Shown: positions 1 to 5,061, numbered from the stretch's first letter. The stretch is DNA of 5,266 nt from Microcaldota archaeon (GCA_021816645.1 JAKAXF010000047.1:1-5266), one strand, 5' to 3'. Notes: generated by a model from the sequence alone, not told the origin. Numbers and translations: made by a program.

Positions 1-831
1 TCCAGTGCTAGGGTGTGGGCGGTTTTTGTGAACCGGGTTGTTCTTGTGAACCGGGTGCGGATGGTTCTTGTGTGAGGGTTGGTGTTGGATAACAGGACCG
101 AAGCGGGTTTCTATAATTTTTTGGGCCGGTTCCCGCTTAGTTTTACCAGATGTGTGTGCGGGCGTGGTCGTGGTATATCTCACGATTCCAAACCGCGACT
201 CTAGCGGCTGTTGAACGACGCTTTTTGTCCTGTTGTTTTTTGGTTGGTATATCCCACCCCCCAGATTATCTTGTGTACTCCCCGGGGTCATTTCGTGGTA
301 TAGAGTCGATGGATTGATGTGCAGTAGTTGAGGTGCCAGATAGTGGGAAGTTTGGTTATAGTATGACTCTTGAACTTTTCCAACCAAGTTGAGATTGGGT
401 ATATTTTCCTTTACCGATGGCGGATGGTATGAGGAGTTTCCCGAGGAGGTTTTGTTTGTTTTTAGATTGACCGTCGGGCTCGGGTTGCTGCCACCACCGC
501 CTCCCCCATTGTTGGAGGGTACAATAATCACCGTTGGGGGTATGATCTGATTTGGGTTAGGTGTTGGTGCTGGACCAGGTCCGGAGGACGGAGAGGTGGA
601 GGTCCCGGACCCTGCGTTTCTCAGAAAGAAAAACCACACCAAGAAAAAAACCACTAAGGCGGCCGCGACGATCCATATTGTCTTTTTGTGTGCTTGATAA
701 AATTGACCCGCTTTGGCCTTGAAGCCCCCCTTTTGCGGTTCTGCATGATGTGATGGCTCTCTGTGCTCGTGCTCAGGCTCTCTGCGCTCGTGCTCTCTGT
801 TCTCGTGCTCGTGCTCGTGTTCTTCTGCCAT
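1..831 (-). CDS. His-rich single-span membrane protein, candidate spike/host-contact protein (C-terminus cut by window edge)
   Basis: The frame is open for 277 codons from ATG 829-831 to position 1 without a stop. Visible order: residues 4-30 are rich in His, Glu and Arg (EHEHEHE at 4-10); 34-50 are basic; 51-70 form one strong membrane span (TIWIVAAALVVFF and following aromatics); 72-120 are a Ser/Pro/Gly linker with six Gly at 109-114; 121-277 are polar, rich in Asn, Thr, Tyr, His and Pro. There is no cleavable signal peptide. With basic residues just before the span, a type II orientation (N inside, C outside) is likely. Two copies of an E[ST]RFGxV motif (211-217, 241-247) and HKN repeats near 254-270 are present. 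The start is fixed by a promoter with its -10 six bases upstream. I recognise no family; a virion-membrane spike or receptor-contact role is inferred from architecture and from lying after capsid and membrane genes. Joining the window ends would add four residues and a stop. Confidence 0.85.
   Translation of the reverse strand, partial: MAEEHEHEHENREHERREPEHEHREPSHHAEPQKGGFKAKAGQFYQAHKKTIWIVAAALVVFFLVWFFFLRNAGSGTSTSPSSGPGPAPTPNPNQIIPPTVIIVPSNNGGGGGGSNPSPTVNLKTNKTSSGNSSYHPPSVKENIPNLNLVGKVQESYYNQTSHYLAPQLLHINPSTLYHEMTPGSTQDNLGGGIYQPKNNRTKSVVQQPLESRFGIVRYTTTTPAHTSGKTKREPAQKIIETRFGPVIQHQPSHKNHPHPVHKNNPVHKNRPHPSTG
23..72 (-). repeat. Tandem DNA repeat encoding HKN-containing units
   Basis: Plus-strand copies at 23-38 and 41-56 differ by one base over 16 bases (TTYTTGTGAACCGGGT), with a shortened third copy TTCTTGTG at 65-72. 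On the minus strand these encode VHKN-type repeats in the His-rich membrane protein near the window edge, so the array may continue outside. Confidence 0.6.
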
Positions 832-837
832 TTAATA

Positions 838-866
838 AGTATATCATTTTACATCTCTAAAGGCAA
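838..866 (-). promoter_or_regulatory. Sigma70-like leaderless promoter for the His-rich membrane protein gene
   Basis: On the minus strand the -35 is TTGCCT (861-866), the spacer is 17 bp and the -10 is TATACT (838-843), followed by six bases and then ATG. The expected transcription start is at or next to the ATG, and no Shine-Dalgarno is present. The same arrangement recurs at six other genes in this window. Confidence 0.75.
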
Positions 867-889
867 AAATGCTGGATGTGTCACAACTC

Positions 890-1012
890 TCACGCCGACT
901 TAAGCTGTTTGGGGTCAAAAAACACTGCCAAAATCGCTGCCAGCTGTCCGGTGAGTGCACCATACACCACCACCACCCCCACAAAAATGAACGCCAGCGA
1001 AACGGGAGACAA
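890..1012 (-). CDS. 40-aa membrane protein, TTG start
   Basis: A short gene starting at TTG (1010-1012), two bases after the stop of the 78-aa gene, and ending in TGA (890-892). The product has one hydrophobic stretch at about residues 4-31 (SLAFIFVGVVVVYGALTG, then LAAILAVFF) and a short basic C-terminus ending KQLKSA. The start rests on GAGGG at 1020-1024 with a seven-base spacing; there is no closer ATG in frame. It is the last gene of the capsid operon (49 aa, capsid, 78 aa, 40 aa). No family recognised. Short single-span proteins beside the capsid gene are typical of virion-membrane proteins in internal-membrane phages, but that role is inferred. The alternative is a small holin-like protein. 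Confidence 0.65.
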   Translation of the reverse strand: MSPVSLAFIFVGVVVVYGALTGQLAAILAVFFDPKQLKSA

Positions 1013-1014
1013 AA

Positions 1015-1251
1015 TTATTCCCTCTTGCGGTCAATGCCAAATTTGTTTCCGGTCCACAGAACGAAAACCGCAAAGCCAATCAGGGCAAAAAGAAAAATCA
1101 CAGCGTGCATCCCCTCACTAAAAGCCGAAGCGTTCGACCCACTTCCTAGCTCGGCCCCCACTCCCCACGCACCAGACTTGGCCTGGGCGGCGGTAGCCTC
1201 GGCTTGTGCTTGGGCCTGAGTAACAGCGGCGGGAGTTATGGCACCAATCAC
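1015..1251 (-). CDS. 78-aa single-span membrane protein, GTG start
   Basis: Starts at GTG (1249-1251), ten bases after the stop codon of the capsid gene, and ends in TAA. Residues 1-47 are small and polar (Ala, Gln, Gly, Ser; AQAQAEATAAQAK at about 13-25). Residues 48-67 are one hydrophobic span (MHAVIFLFALIGFAVFVLW), followed by a basic tail ending DRKRE. The positive tail suggests an N-out, C-in topology. An AAGGGGG stretch five bases before GTG supports the start, so translation is probably coupled to the capsid gene and yields a high-copy product. No family recognised. The layout (small residues, one span, basic C-terminus) resembles small phage coat or membrane proteins, and a virion-membrane role is inferred. 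Confidence 0.8.
   Translation of the reverse strand: MIGAITPAAVTQAQAQAEATAAQAKSGAWGVGAELGSGSNASAFSEGMHAVIFLFALIGFAVFVLWTGNKFGIDRKRE
1020..1024 (-). promoter_or_regulatory. Shine-Dalgarno (GAGGG) for the 40-aa TTG-start gene
   Basis: GAGGG on the minus strand lies seven bases before TTG 1010-1012, inside the last codons of the 78-aa gene. It decides the non-ATG start and shows that the translation machinery of the host uses Shine-Dalgarno pairing. Confidence 0.6.
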
Positions 1252-1256
1252 GGCCG

Positions 1257-1263
1257 CCCCCTT
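1257..1263 (-). promoter_or_regulatory. Shine-Dalgarno-like AAGGGGG for the 78-aa GTG-start gene
   Basis: The purine run overlaps the TAA stop of the capsid gene and sits five bases before GTG 1249-1251. It supports the GTG start and translational coupling between the two genes. Confidence 0.55.
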
Positions 1264-2494
1264 AGAACCCTACGCCAACCAGGCCGATTTCCCATGTCCG
1301 GAGCTGGGGCTTAGACCCAGAGTCGCTGTTCTGCTCTACAAACGACCTCATGGCAGGGGTCGGGGTCATGCCTGGGACGCTCGCGGCTACATTGGCGTTG
1401 GGGGTCATCTGTGAAATTTGGGGAGTGGCACCCACGATCGGTGGGAAGTCCCCGCTCTCTAGGTCGTAGACAGCCACACCATCGGGTAGGTATCGCCCAT
1501 AGACCTGTTGCTGTAGGTCGTAGTAGCTCAAAATTGAATTATCAGAGGTCTGGTAGGTGTAGAAAGCATCGGTTAGTCTACCGGTGGGAGAAAGAGCGAC
1601 CAAAGTCGGGTTCAAAGGGGTGGCGCCGTCGTATAAAGCGTTAAAAATCTTCTCGTAAATGAAGCCTTCCTGGTGCCACACGCTGGCCAAGTTGCCATTA
1701 CCAACTGGAGCGGCGTTCTGCAATTCGTTTATCTGGCACACAACTCCAACCGTGGGCTCCGCCTGAGCGGCCGAGATTCCAGAGGGTAGAAGTTGGGTCT
1801 TGAGGCAGTTTGCGGCCAGGGTGAAGGATGAGCTGACAATCGTGGCGGTGCTCGCACCGTTGGTGGAGACGATAAGAGCGCTCAAGGCGTCGCTTCCGAT
1901 GAGGTTGTAGTTGAAGTACTCCTTGAGGGTGTTGCTCGGGTCTCCGAGAGGTAGCAGTCCGTATACCAGGTCGCGGTATCTCTGACACAAAAGTCTTACC
2001 TTGCCGGTGACCGTGACAGTCTGCGAGGCCGACAAAGACGCGCCCGGGGCCACACTCATGGAGAACTGATTCGCAGCGGCCAAAGCGGCGGCGGCCTTCG
2101 CACCATTGGTTCCAGCATAGGCCGGGTCGCCGTTTACAAGGCGGGTGATTTCGTCGAGGTACCGCGCGGTCAAGTTAGCACCCCTCACGAGCTGAGTTCC
2201 ACCGAGTTGCTGTTGCTCAGTAAACGCGGAGTAGGGGGCGTATGGGCTCATGGTCACCACATCCGCAGCTCCGAGAGTGAAGTCAATGCTCATGGTGAAA
2301 AACAGCGTGAACGACCGAACCCACTCAGGGGTAACCTGGAACGGGGTGTTGGAAAAAATGCTTCCAGAGCTAGATCCAACCGGGGCCACAGCCTGGAGGG
2401 TCTGCACATCGGGGCGAGAGTAGGTCAGGAAATTGGCGTTTGCGGCTGCTACTGCGGCAGCGGCGGCGGATGCGGGAGAAGTTGATTTTGTCAT
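1262..2494 (-). CDS. Putative major capsid protein (double jelly-roll candidate), 410 aa
   Basis: The longest gene here. Residues 7-22 are Ala-rich (flexible N-terminal arm). The remainder alternates beta-prone stretches (residues 60-82 with FTLFFTMSIDFTL, 145-170, 214-228, 338-346) with loops, and has no membrane span or enzymatic motif. A central Ala-rich helix-like segment spans about 130-142. The size fits double jelly-roll capsid proteins of the PRD1/PM2 lineage (roughly 270-450 aa), and the neighbours fit too: packaging ATPase and a membrane protein just upstream, membrane proteins downstream. The fold itself is not provable by eye. The start overlaps the TGA of the 49-aa gene (TGATG) and has its own perfect -35 and TATACT promoter with the -10 eight bases upstream. 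There is no evident Shine-Dalgarno. Alternatives are a minor capsid or spike protein, less likely given the length and position. Confidence 0.68.
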   Translation of the reverse strand: MTKSTSPASAAAAAVAAANANFLTYSRPDVQTLQAVAPVGSSSGSIFSNTPFQVTPEWVRSFTLFFTMSIDFTLGAADVVTMSPYAPYSAFTEQQQLGGTQLVRGANLTARYLDEITRLVNGDPAYAGTNGAKAAAALAAANQFSMSVAPGASLSASQTVTVTGKVRLLCQRYRDLVYGLLPLGDPSNTLKEYFNYNLIGSDALSALIVSTNGASTATIVSSSFTLAANCLKTQLLPSGISAAQAEPTVGVVCQINELQNAAPVGNGNLASVWHQEGFIYEKIFNALYDGATPLNPTLVALSPTGRLTDAFYTYQTSDNSILSYYDLQQQVYGRYLPDGVAVYDLESGDFPPIVGATPQISQMTPNANVAASVPGMTPTPAMRSFVEQNSDSGSKPQLRTWEIGLVGVGF

Positions 2495-2643
2495 CAGTTA
2501 GTAGTATACCCCTTTAAAACTGCGTTGTCAAATGAGGCAAAGATGCCCCGGTCTTTTAGAAGCTTCAAAACGCTAATTACGATTAGGGTCCCAGCGGCAC
2601 CGAGTGCCATGGCCCAGGCTATGGTAGCGAGGCTTGATCTCAT
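2494..2643 (-). CDS. 49-aa single-span membrane protein upstream of the capsid gene
   Basis: ATG 2641-2643 to TGA 2494-2496, 49 codons plus stop. Residues 5-26 form a membrane span (LATIAWAMALGAAGTLIVISVL), followed by a basic-amphipathic KLLKDRG and a polar C-terminus ending GYTTN. The stop shares one base with the capsid ATG (TGATG), so translation may be coupled. The start is set by a promoter whose -10 ends eight bases upstream. No family recognised. A conserved place between packaging ATPase and capsid gene suggests a minor virion-membrane or vertex protein; this is inferred. The last third of the gene also carries the capsid promoter, so its codons are under a double constraint. Confidence 0.75.
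   Translation of the reverse strand: MRSSLATIAWAMALGAAGTLIVISVLKLLKDRGIFASFDNAVLKGYTTN
2503..2531 (-). promoter_or_regulatory. Strong sigma70-like leaderless promoter for the capsid gene
   Basis: TTGACA (2526-2531), 17-bp spacer, TATACT (2503-2508), then eight bases to ATG. It is the closest match to consensus in the window and lies wholly inside the 49-aa gene, so the capsid gene can be read from its own mRNA as well as from the upstream one. This fits a need for many capsid copies. Confidence 0.8.
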
Positions 2644-2651
2644 GGTCCTAT

Positions 2652-2679
2652 AGTATCACAATAACGCTTAAACCGTCAA
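2652..2679 (-). promoter_or_regulatory. Leaderless promoter for the 49-aa gene and capsid operon
   Basis: TTGACG (2674-2679), 16-bp spacer, GATACT (2652-2657), then eight bases to ATG. The -35 lies inside the 3' end of the ATPase gene. The -10 departs from TATACT at its first base, which predicts a weaker promoter than the capsid one. Confidence 0.65.
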
Positions 2680-3315
2680 AAAATCTTGAAGTTTTTCGTA
2701 GTATGTCCAGTGCAGGTCGTCCCCATCTACCCATCGATAATAAAACCCATGACTCTGACGAGGAGGCTCATATTGGGAAAAAACCTCCTTGACGGCCTTG
2801 ATGTCGTTCGCCGCCCACAGGCGAAAAATGAACACGTGCGATGCTTGAGAAAACAACTGCCTAGGGATGCCGACGGGCTCTTGGGTGTCGCCAATTATCC
2901 CCACATGGCGACCGCGCCCCCGTGTGAAAATATTGAGCAGATCTTCCCCAGCATTCATTTTTGATTCGACGACCTGTGTGTACTCGTCCACTATGACCAT
3001 TACATACTGCCTGCGATACGCCCAGCGGAAAACTCGGGCCGCCTTATCTTTTATGGAGGACTTTTCATCAGAAGAAAGTGAAACAATGATGTATTTTTCG
3101 CTACTTTTGGCCAAATCTTTGAGCTTGACCGATTTGAAACCAAGTTTTTGAGCTCGTCTCCTATCCTCGGTCACACCCTTGGTGTCTATGAAAACAAAAC
3201 GCCATCGGGGCGATGTTTGGGCGTCGCCGATGTATCTGGCGAGATAGAGACTAGCGAAAGTTTTTCCCGTCCCAGTTTTTCCTAGTACCACATACCTGTC
3301 AGATGGTGAGAGCAT
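2668..3315 (-). CDS. Genome-packaging ATPase, A32 / FtsK-HerA type, 215 aa
   Basis: A P-loop ATPase expected to power DNA entry into the capsid. From the chosen ATG (3313-3315): Walker A GKTGTGKT at 12-19; a strand ending in FVFIDTKG at 40-47; Walker B VMVIVDEY at 105-112 with Asp110-Glu111; an Arg-rich segment TRGRGRHVG at 131-139, which may supply an arginine finger; and a strand ending in GDTQEP at 142-147 whose Gln145 matches the conserved glutamine of this family. About 215 aa is normal for the small packaging ATPases of tailless membrane-containing viruses (PRD1 P9, STIV B204 type). The frame extends six codons further to a GTG, but the promoter -10 (TATACT) lies in that extension, six bases before ATG, so the shorter start is preferred. 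Its neighbours support a packaging role. I am confident of the family; the exact viral group is unknown. Confidence 0.92.
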   Translation of the reverse strand: MLSPSDRYVVLGKTGTGKTFASLYLARYIGDAQTSPRWRFVFIDTKGVTEDRRRAQKLGFKSVKLKDLAKSSEKYIIVSLSSDEKSSIKDKAARVFRWAYRRQYVMVIVDEYTQVVESKMNAGEDLLNIFTRGRGRHVGIIGDTQEPVGIPRQLFSQASHVFIFRLWAANDIKAVKEVFSQYEPPRQSHGFYYRWVDGDDLHWTYYEKLQDFLTV

Positions 3316-3321
3316 ATGTGA

Positions 3322-3349
3322 AGTATAACACACTAGACCGAAGGGTCAA
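3322..3349 (-). promoter_or_regulatory. Leaderless promoter for the ATPase gene
   Basis: TTGACC (3344-3349), 16-bp spacer, TATACT (3322-3327), six bases, ATG. The -35 sits inside the 3' end of the 184-aa gene. It decides the ATPase start in favour of ATG 3313-3315 over the upstream GTG. Confidence 0.75.
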
Positions 3350-3887
3350 AACTTGTCGTTTCCCTGGTTTGTTCTGTGGCCGTTGTTTGTTTCACACGGT
3401 ATTCCTCAGCCATCTGCTCCATGTGTATGACGTGCGATCGTAGCGATATCATATCAGTTGTGTGTTTGGAAACAATCAACAGGGCCATGAACATATTCAA
3501 TGAGAAACCGCGGCCGCCGATATTTTTTTGTATCCAATCACCGGCAGGAGTTTTTAGCAGGTCCTCGAGTGCCGCCGATATCACATGCAGCTCAGCAGGA
3601 GAAAATGTGAGCGCTGGCGCTTGATTGGGGGGTATGACCGTGTAAACTTGCTTTTCTTCGTCATATATGATATCGGCCTTGGTCAGGTGCAGAAATTTTA
3701 GCTCGGTGTCCAGCCCCATATGCTGCATCATGGTCAGCGTCTCGTGGATACGGTCGTGCTGGCTCACTCGCGCCCGTCTCTGTGGAGTCGGTGTGTCACT
3801 CTTGGGAGGTCTGCCCCTTCGGGAGGTGGTTTTCTTTTCCTCCGGCTCAGGCTCTACTCCGGGATCGAAAAAATCTTGATCACTCAT
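3333..3887 (-). CDS. 184-aa protein with AT-hook-like N-terminus, candidate DNA-binding protein
   Basis: Starts at ATG 3885-3887 (a TTG codon just upstream is in frame but lies between -10 and ATG). Residues 1-19 are acidic and Pro-rich (VEPEPEEKK at 11-19). Residues 22-40 are basic, with RRGRPPK at 23-29, which contains the RGRP core of an AT-hook, and RRAR at 37-40. Residues 41-70 look helical. A middle region contains a strand-turn-strand (DIIYDEEKQVYTVIPP), and 98-170 are mostly helix with many Met. There is no membrane span and no enzymatic motif. The gene lies immediately upstream of the packaging ATPase, 17 bp apart, with the ATPase promoter -35 inside its last codons. A role in binding viral DNA, for instance in condensation or presenting it to the ATPase, is an inference from the basic motif and the context. 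No family recognised. Confidence 0.75.
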   Translation of the reverse strand: MSDQDFFDPGVEPEPEEKKTTSRRGRPPKSDTPTPQRRARVSQHDRIHETLTMMQHMGLDTELKFLHLTKADIIYDEEKQVYTVIPPNQAPALTFSPAELHVISAALEDLLKTPAGDWIQKNIGGRGFSLNMFMALLIVSKHTTDMISLRSHVIHMEQMAEEYRVKQTTATEQTRETTSFDPSV

Positions 3888-3895
3888 CAAGCTAT

Positions 3896-3924
3896 ATTAT
3901 ATCTTAAAAAATGATGCGGCGCAA
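3896..3924 (-). promoter_or_regulatory. Leaderless promoter for the 184-aa gene
   Basis: TATAAT (3896-3901), a perfect -10, lies eight bases before ATG. A weak -35 TTGCGC (3919-3924) is 17 bp further upstream, inside the last codons of the 146-aa gene. Confidence 0.7.
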
Positions 3925-4344
3925 CCAGTCCAGAGAACTTTTTTCTTCTTTGAGGTCTTCCGACAGTGTGCCGGAGCCAGGGGCGTCGTCCAAAACGGGG
4001 GGAGCACTCACAACTCCGTCGTCTTTAGGCTCTTCCGGCTCCTCTTCTGAATCGGCAGCTGCAACAACAGCAGCGGCGGCAGCCATCTCTGCTGCTACTC
4101 GGGCGGCCTCGGCCTCCTCCGCGATTTTTGCCTCCTCATACTCATGTAAAGCGTGCTCTAGCTCCTCATCCTCGGCGGTGTGTCGGGCCTCGTGCTCCTC
4201 CATAGCATGTCGATGCTCGGCGTGCTCACCATCATGTGCCGAAACCCTACCATCGAGCGAATCCAATCGGGCCGCGTGCTCCTCCAATCGAGCGGCCAGC
4301 TCGTCAACTCTCGAGGCGGCGGCCTCAATTTTTTCAATGTCCAT
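3904..4344 (-). CDS. 146-aa acidic His/Glu/Ala-rich coiled-coil protein
   Basis: ATG 4342-4344 to TAA. Residues 1-95 are almost continuously helical with heptad-like spacing of Leu, Ile, Val and Ala (MDIEKIEAAASRVDELAARL at 1-20). Nine histidines fall in 23-67, mostly next to Glu. Residues 84-97 are nearly all Ala, Met and Val (possible membrane-contact or flexible helix). 98-109 is a strongly acidic run (DSEEEPEEPKDD), then a flexible Pro/Gly segment, and a C-terminal amphipathic helix ending LRRIIF. The gene overlaps the end of the 46-aa gene by 11 bp in another frame and uses AGGGAG (4355-4360) as Shine-Dalgarno, ten bases upstream. No family recognised. It could be a scaffold, a trimeric fibre stalk or an accessory packaging protein; the sequence cannot decide. 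The low-complexity composition makes homology searches unreliable. Confidence 0.75.
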   Translation of the reverse strand: MDIEKIEAAASRVDELAARLEEHAARLDSLDGRVSAHDGEHAEHRHAMEEHEARHTAEDEELEHALHEYEEAKIAEEAEAARVAAEMAAAAAVVAAADSEEEPEEPKDDGVVSAPPVLDDAPGSGTLSEDLKEEKSSLDWLRRIIF

Positions 4345-4474
4345 TTTTCAATTGCTCCCTGTAAACCTTCGCGGCAGTTTCACGCCCCCACTCCCGGGCC
4401 TCGGCTACGGGCTTGCCCTTGGCTCGGTACTCCGCCGCCACTTTTTCCGCCAGCCGGTCAAATTTATTGCTCAT
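4334..4474 (-). CDS. 46-aa basic helical protein
   Basis: ATG 4472-4474 to TGA 4334-4336, with a promoter -10 seven bases upstream. The product is rich in Lys, Arg, Glu and Ala: a first helix at about 3-18 (KFDRLAEKVAAEYRAK), a GKP turn, and a second helix at about 23-43 (VAEAREWGRETAAKVYREQL). There is no membrane span. The helix-turn-helix outline and net positive charge would permit nucleic-acid binding or a coiled-coil partner role, but no family is recognised. The last 11 bp overlap the start of the 146-aa gene, and the Shine-Dalgarno of that gene lies in codons 39-40 here, so the two are probably made from one transcript. Confidence 0.72.
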   Translation of the reverse strand: MSNKFDRLAEKVAAEYRAKGKPVAEAREWGRETAAKVYREQLKNGH

Positions 4475-4481
4475 CTATTGT

Positions 4482-4510
4482 AGTATAACGCCAAATATGG
4501 TAACATGCAA
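4482..4510 (-). promoter_or_regulatory. Leaderless promoter for the 46-aa / 146-aa gene pair
   Basis: TTGCAT (4505-4510), 17-bp spacer, TATACT (4482-4487), seven bases, ATG. The -35 is only a half match. The promoter region contains a direct repeat (4492-4515). Confidence 0.65.
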
Positions 4511-4515
4511 ATATG
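4492..4515 (-). repeat. 8-bp direct repeat CAAATATG in promoter region
   Basis: On the plus strand CAAATATG occurs at 4492-4499 and again at 4508-4515, offset by 16 bp, so one copy lies in the -35/-10 spacer and the other overlaps the -35. This is compatible with an operator, but two 8-mers in AT-rich DNA may be chance. Confidence 0.3.
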
Positions 4516-4549
4516 ACGTGCCGACGATGCGAGTTGCTAACAAAAAATA

Positions 4550-4768
4550 TCATATTCTGTCAATATTGTCAAGAAGAGGTTCGACAGATGATGAGCCCAA
4601 AATTTTTGAGTATGCTTGAGCAACGTATAGCTGAAGCTCGAGGTAAGAAATCCAAGCTTTGAGTAGCGGATCGACCGGCCCCGGTTCCTCTGTCGACGCG
4701 GCCTCGTGAGCCCTCCTGAGGAGTTGCCCGCTCTTGCGGGTGAGTGTATCAAGAGTCGTCTGCGTCAT
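4550..4768 (-). CDS. 72-aa helical protein of unknown function
   Basis: ATG 4766-4768 to TGA 4550-4552. It overlaps the end of the 101-aa gene by 20 bp in another frame, with a consensus GGAGG (4775-4779) six bases upstream. The product is predicted mostly helical: basic N-terminal helix (LDTLTRKSGQLLRRAHEAA at about 6-24), a Glu/Pro linker (TEEPGPVDP), then a longer amphipathic helix with aromatic residues (LLKAWISYLELQLYVAQAYS at 35-54). There is no clear membrane span or known motif. Co-translation with the 101-aa protein suggests a functional pair. No family recognised. Confidence 0.72.
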   Translation of the reverse strand: MTQTTLDTLTRKSGQLLRRAHEAASTEEPGPVDPLLKAWISYLELQLYVAQAYSKILGSSSVEPLLDNIDRI

Positions 4769-5054
4769 CGTCGGCCTCCGGAGGCATCAGTCGTAGCATC
4801 TCACTTGCTTTGCTCGCAGTCAACTGACCAGCGTCTATTCCGAAGGAGTCCATCAGCGCTTGCAGTTGATACTCATGTTTGATAGACTTGGTGAGCTGCT
4901 TGATCTGAGAGACTATCATGCGATTGCTGAATACCTCCTCTAAAATCTTCCTCTCGTCGGGAGTGCATCTGGGAAAAACGACAGCGCGAAGCATGGCGGG
5001 GGTGATGGTGGCGCGGCGTCCGTCGAGGGTTAGCTTGATTTTGAAATCTATCAT
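4749..5054 (-). CDS. 101-aa protein of unknown function with acidic tail
   Basis: Start chosen at ATG 5052-5054, seven bases after a TAnnnT -10; a longer frame to 5090 would run through the promoter. The product begins with a short beta-like segment (DFKIKLTLDGRRATITPAM at 3-21), followed by helices containing RAVVFPRCTPDERKILEEVF at 23-42 and a Lys/Gln-rich helix (QIKQLTKSIKHEYQLQALM), then a final acidic tail (PPEADDDADDS). There is no membrane span and no catalytic signature. The first gene of its transcript, co-translated with the 72-aa gene. The acidic tail may mediate a protein contact or mimic DNA charge; this is speculation. No family recognised. Confidence 0.75.
   Translation of the reverse strand: MIDFKIKLTLDGRRATITPAMLRAVVFPRCTPDERKILEEVFSNRMIVSQIKQLTKSIKHEYQLQALMDSFGIDAGQLTASKASEMLRLMPPEADDDADDS
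4775..4779 (-). promoter_or_regulatory. Consensus Shine-Dalgarno GGAGG for the 72-aa gene
   Basis: GGAGG six bases before ATG 4766-4768, inside the 3' end of the 101-aa gene. It is the best Shine-Dalgarno in the window and argues for a bacterial host. Confidence 0.7.
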
Positions 5055-5061
5055 ATAATAT

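Noticed and set aside
832..889. Archaeal TATA-box promoters and an archaeal virus
   Set aside because: An archaeal TATA box would lie about 25 bases before the start of a leaderless mRNA. Here the motif is 6-8 bases away and paired with a TTGACA-like box 16-17 bp upstream, which is the bacterial pattern.
869..1219. Plus-strand open frame of 116 aa over the 78- and 40-aa genes
   Set aside because: Composition is not protein-like (HHHHPHK, scattered Pro and Cys) and it lies opposite two minus-strand membrane genes with clear spans and start signals.
3316..3333. GTG start six codons upstream of the ATPase ATG
   Set aside because: The extension contains the TATACT -10; a transcript from it would begin at the inner ATG.
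3911..4483. A 190-aa Ser/Ala-rich open frame on the plus strand
   Set aside because: It is the antisense of the 146-aa and 46-aa genes; its Ser runs mirror the Glu/Ala codon repeats of the minus-strand coiled coil. No promoter or Shine-Dalgarno.
4544..4572. Extra promoter TTGACA-17-TATTTT at the end of the 72-aa gene
   Set aside because: The match is fair, but no start codon lies 6-8 bases downstream and a better placed promoter precedes the 46-aa gene. It cannot be excluded as a second start site.
4727..4740. Hairpin CCCGC-TCTT-GCGGG as a terminator
   Set aside because: It lies inside codons 10-14 of the 72-aa gene and has no T-run on either strand.
2494..5054. Alternative genetic code with TGA read as Trp
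   Set aside because: Several genes end at TGA exactly where the next start or promoter lies, and Trp is encoded by TGG, so the standard bacterial code fits.
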